The notes below the pieces were generated by a model. It saw only the letters and a list, made by a program, of their open reading frames with translations. It did not search any database and was not told where the DNA came from. A DNA stretch of 52,397 bases from Bryobacterales bacterium (GTDB lineage Bacteria > Acidobacteriota > Terriglobia > Bryobacterales > Bryobacteraceae): NCBI GenBank assembly GCA_020847975.1, contig JADLBD010000220.1, positions 1 through 52,397 on the forward strand, read 5' to 3'. Below, one piece after another: positions 51,339-52,397 of the stretch (position 1 is the stretch's first letter; every line of letters begins with the position of its first letter). The translations under genes were made by a program, and so were the position numbers.

Positions 51339-52397
51339 CAACATCCCGCGCCCCCCGGCCGGCCGCCCCGCCGTGGCCTTCCGCCTCGCTCTCCTCGCCG
51401 GATTCGGCGGGGTCTTCCTCCTCATGGCCTTCGTCGGCATCGACTCCCTGCGCATCGTCCATCGTATCGAAGCCAGCAACATCGAGAGCGACCAGGAGTT
51501 CCTCAAACGAAACGACACCCTCGAGCGTATCCGTTCCGATTTCTATCTCTCCGGCAGCTATGTCCGCGACTATCTCCTCGACCCCAACGCCACCTCCGCC
51601 GAGGCCCATCTCCGCAGCCTGAAGCGGCTGCGGGCGCAGATTGAAGCCGCCCTCCAGGATTACAACCAGGGACTTGCGCCCGACGAGCGTACCGCCTTCA
51701 CCGACCTCAAAGCCAGATTCGCCACCTACTGGCAATCCATTGATCCCGTGCTCTCCTGGGACGCCCAACAGCGCCGCGCCCGCGGCTTCGGATTCCTTAC
51801 CCAGGACCTCGTCCAAGGCCGTATCGAAGTCCTCCGCATTGCCGACCGCATCGGCGACCTCAATGAGCGCCGCCTCCATTCCCAGGAGCAAAGCGTCTCC
51901 GCGCTGTTCCTCTCTTTCCGCCAGCGATTGACCCTCATTCTCGCCACAAACATGGGGTTGGGCGTCCTGCTCGCCGCCGGTACCGTCTTCTACATCCTCA
52001 AGCTCGAAAACGACCTCTGGCGCCGCTACAAGGAGATCCTCCATTTCCAGGGCGAATTAGAAAGCCTTTCCGCCCGCCTGCTCCGCGCTCAGGAGGAAGA
52101 ACGCCGCTCCATTGCGCGCGAACTCCATGATGAGATCGGTCAATCCTTGACCGCGCTCCTCGTCGATGTCGGCAACGCCTCCGCCCTCGTCCGCTCCGAA
52201 CAGGACGATCTGCGCGCCAGGCTCGCCTCCATCCGCAAACTCGCCGAGGGCAGCGTCGCCTCCGTGCGCAACATGTCCCTGCTCCTGCGTCCTTCCATGC
52301 TCGATGACTTCGGCCTCATCCCCGCTCTCCATTGGCAGGCCCGCGAAATGTCACGCCGCACCGGCGTGCGCGTCGAACTCTCCGCCGACGACGCCCC
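51310..52397 (+). CDS. Membrane sensor histidine kinase, NarL-type (HisKA_3), cut by window end
   Basis: At least 362 residues. After a proline-rich start, a membrane helix (RLALLAGFGGVFLLMAFVGI), an extracytoplasmic helical bundle of 4HB/CHASE3 type (about 50-200), a second helix (LTLILATNMGLGVLLAAGTVFYIL), then a coiled coil and the HisKA_3 domain with phospho-accepting H273 in SIARELHDEIGQSLTALLVD. The HATPase domain lies beyond the window. Such kinases signal to LuxR-type response regulators; the partner is not in view. The gene overlaps the pseudo-receiver gene by 29 bp, suggesting a shared pathway. Confidence 0.9.
   Translation, partial: MEPTERKVHSNIPRPPAGRPAVAFRLALLAGFGGVFLLMAFVGIDSLRIVHRIEASNIESDQEFLKRNDTLERIRSDFYLSGSYVRDYLLDPNATSAEAHLRSLKRLRAQIEAALQDYNQGLAPDERTAFTDLKARFATYWQSIDPVLSWDAQQRRARGFGFLTQDLVQGRIEVLRIADRIGDLNERRLHSQEQSVSALFLSFRQRLTLILATNMGLGVLLAAGTVFYILKLENDLWRRYKEILHFQGELESLSARLLRAQEEERRSIARELHDEIGQSLTALLVDVGNASALVRSEQDDLRARLASIRKLAEGSVASVRNMSLLLRPSMLDDFGLIPALHWQAREMSRRTGVRVELSADDA

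Overview
The window looks like a chromosomal segment of a GC-rich soil Acidobacteriota, probably of the Bryobacter/Solibacter type. The signs are a vWFA-related acidobacterial-domain protein, a large Oar-like TonB-dependent receptor with an N-terminal carboxypeptidase-regulatory domain, TolB/PD40 propeller proteins, a PQQ dehydrogenase with a di-haem cytochrome, a peptidase S9 protein, and several exported catabolic enzymes with Tat-like leaders. The taxon is inferred from gene content; no rRNA is present.

Layout. 1-4122: an MBL-fold hydrolase, a CocE-type exported hydrolase, and a minus-strand pair (SRPBCC protein and an enolase-superfamily enzyme). 4235-6435: an insertion sequence with a broken ISNCY/IS1202-like transposase, 24-bp inverted ends, a second internal binding-site copy at each end, a perfect 15-bp target duplication and a passenger ORF. 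6488-6565: a complete tRNA-Pro(GGG). 6567-20393: a 13.8-kb genomic island bounded by a 50-bp direct repeat of the tRNA 3' half. It has an integrase stub just after the tRNA and carries an exported enolase-family enzyme, a graveyard of gene fragments (TonB receptor, OppD/F-type ATPase, TolB), an operon of TonB receptor, Tat-type class V aminotransferase and two propeller proteins, an AIPR-type anti-phage gene split by one TAG codon, a YgjP-like metallopeptidase and a VapB45/VapC45-like toxin-antitoxin pair at the far border.

20595-36184: catabolic and envelope genes: MFS transporter, ThuA-like protein, fumarylacetoacetase-family hydratase, GH38-like protein, S9 peptidase, undecaprenyl diphosphate synthase, a regulator/membrane-protein pair behind a promoter that implies a leaderless mRNA, an IlvD/Edd sugar-acid dehydratase, a nucleotidyltransferase/small-partner pair, the vWFA protein, and an esterase fused to a beta-propeller. 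36181-41444: a flippase-like membrane protein and a four-gene overlapping YnjBCD-type ABC transporter operon, then a zinc-ribbon protein. 41454-47294 (minus): PQQ dehydrogenase, cytochrome c, a five-blade-propeller hydrolase-like protein, a BON-domain protein and an M48 protease. 47379-52397: zinc alcohol dehydrogenase, AI-2E-family permease, Hsp20, a 650-bp gap holding an orphan minus-strand terminator, a pseudo-receiver protein and a histidine kinase cut by the window end.

Common theme. Many genes suit uptake and breakdown of plant- or polymer-derived sugar acids (two enolase-superfamily enzymes, IlvD/Edd, FAH-family hydratase, ACS-type MFS porter, GH38-like enzyme, esterase, alcohol and PQQ dehydrogenases). 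The tRNA-Pro locus is a recombination hotspot, hit by an integrase island on its 3' side and by an IS on its 5' side.
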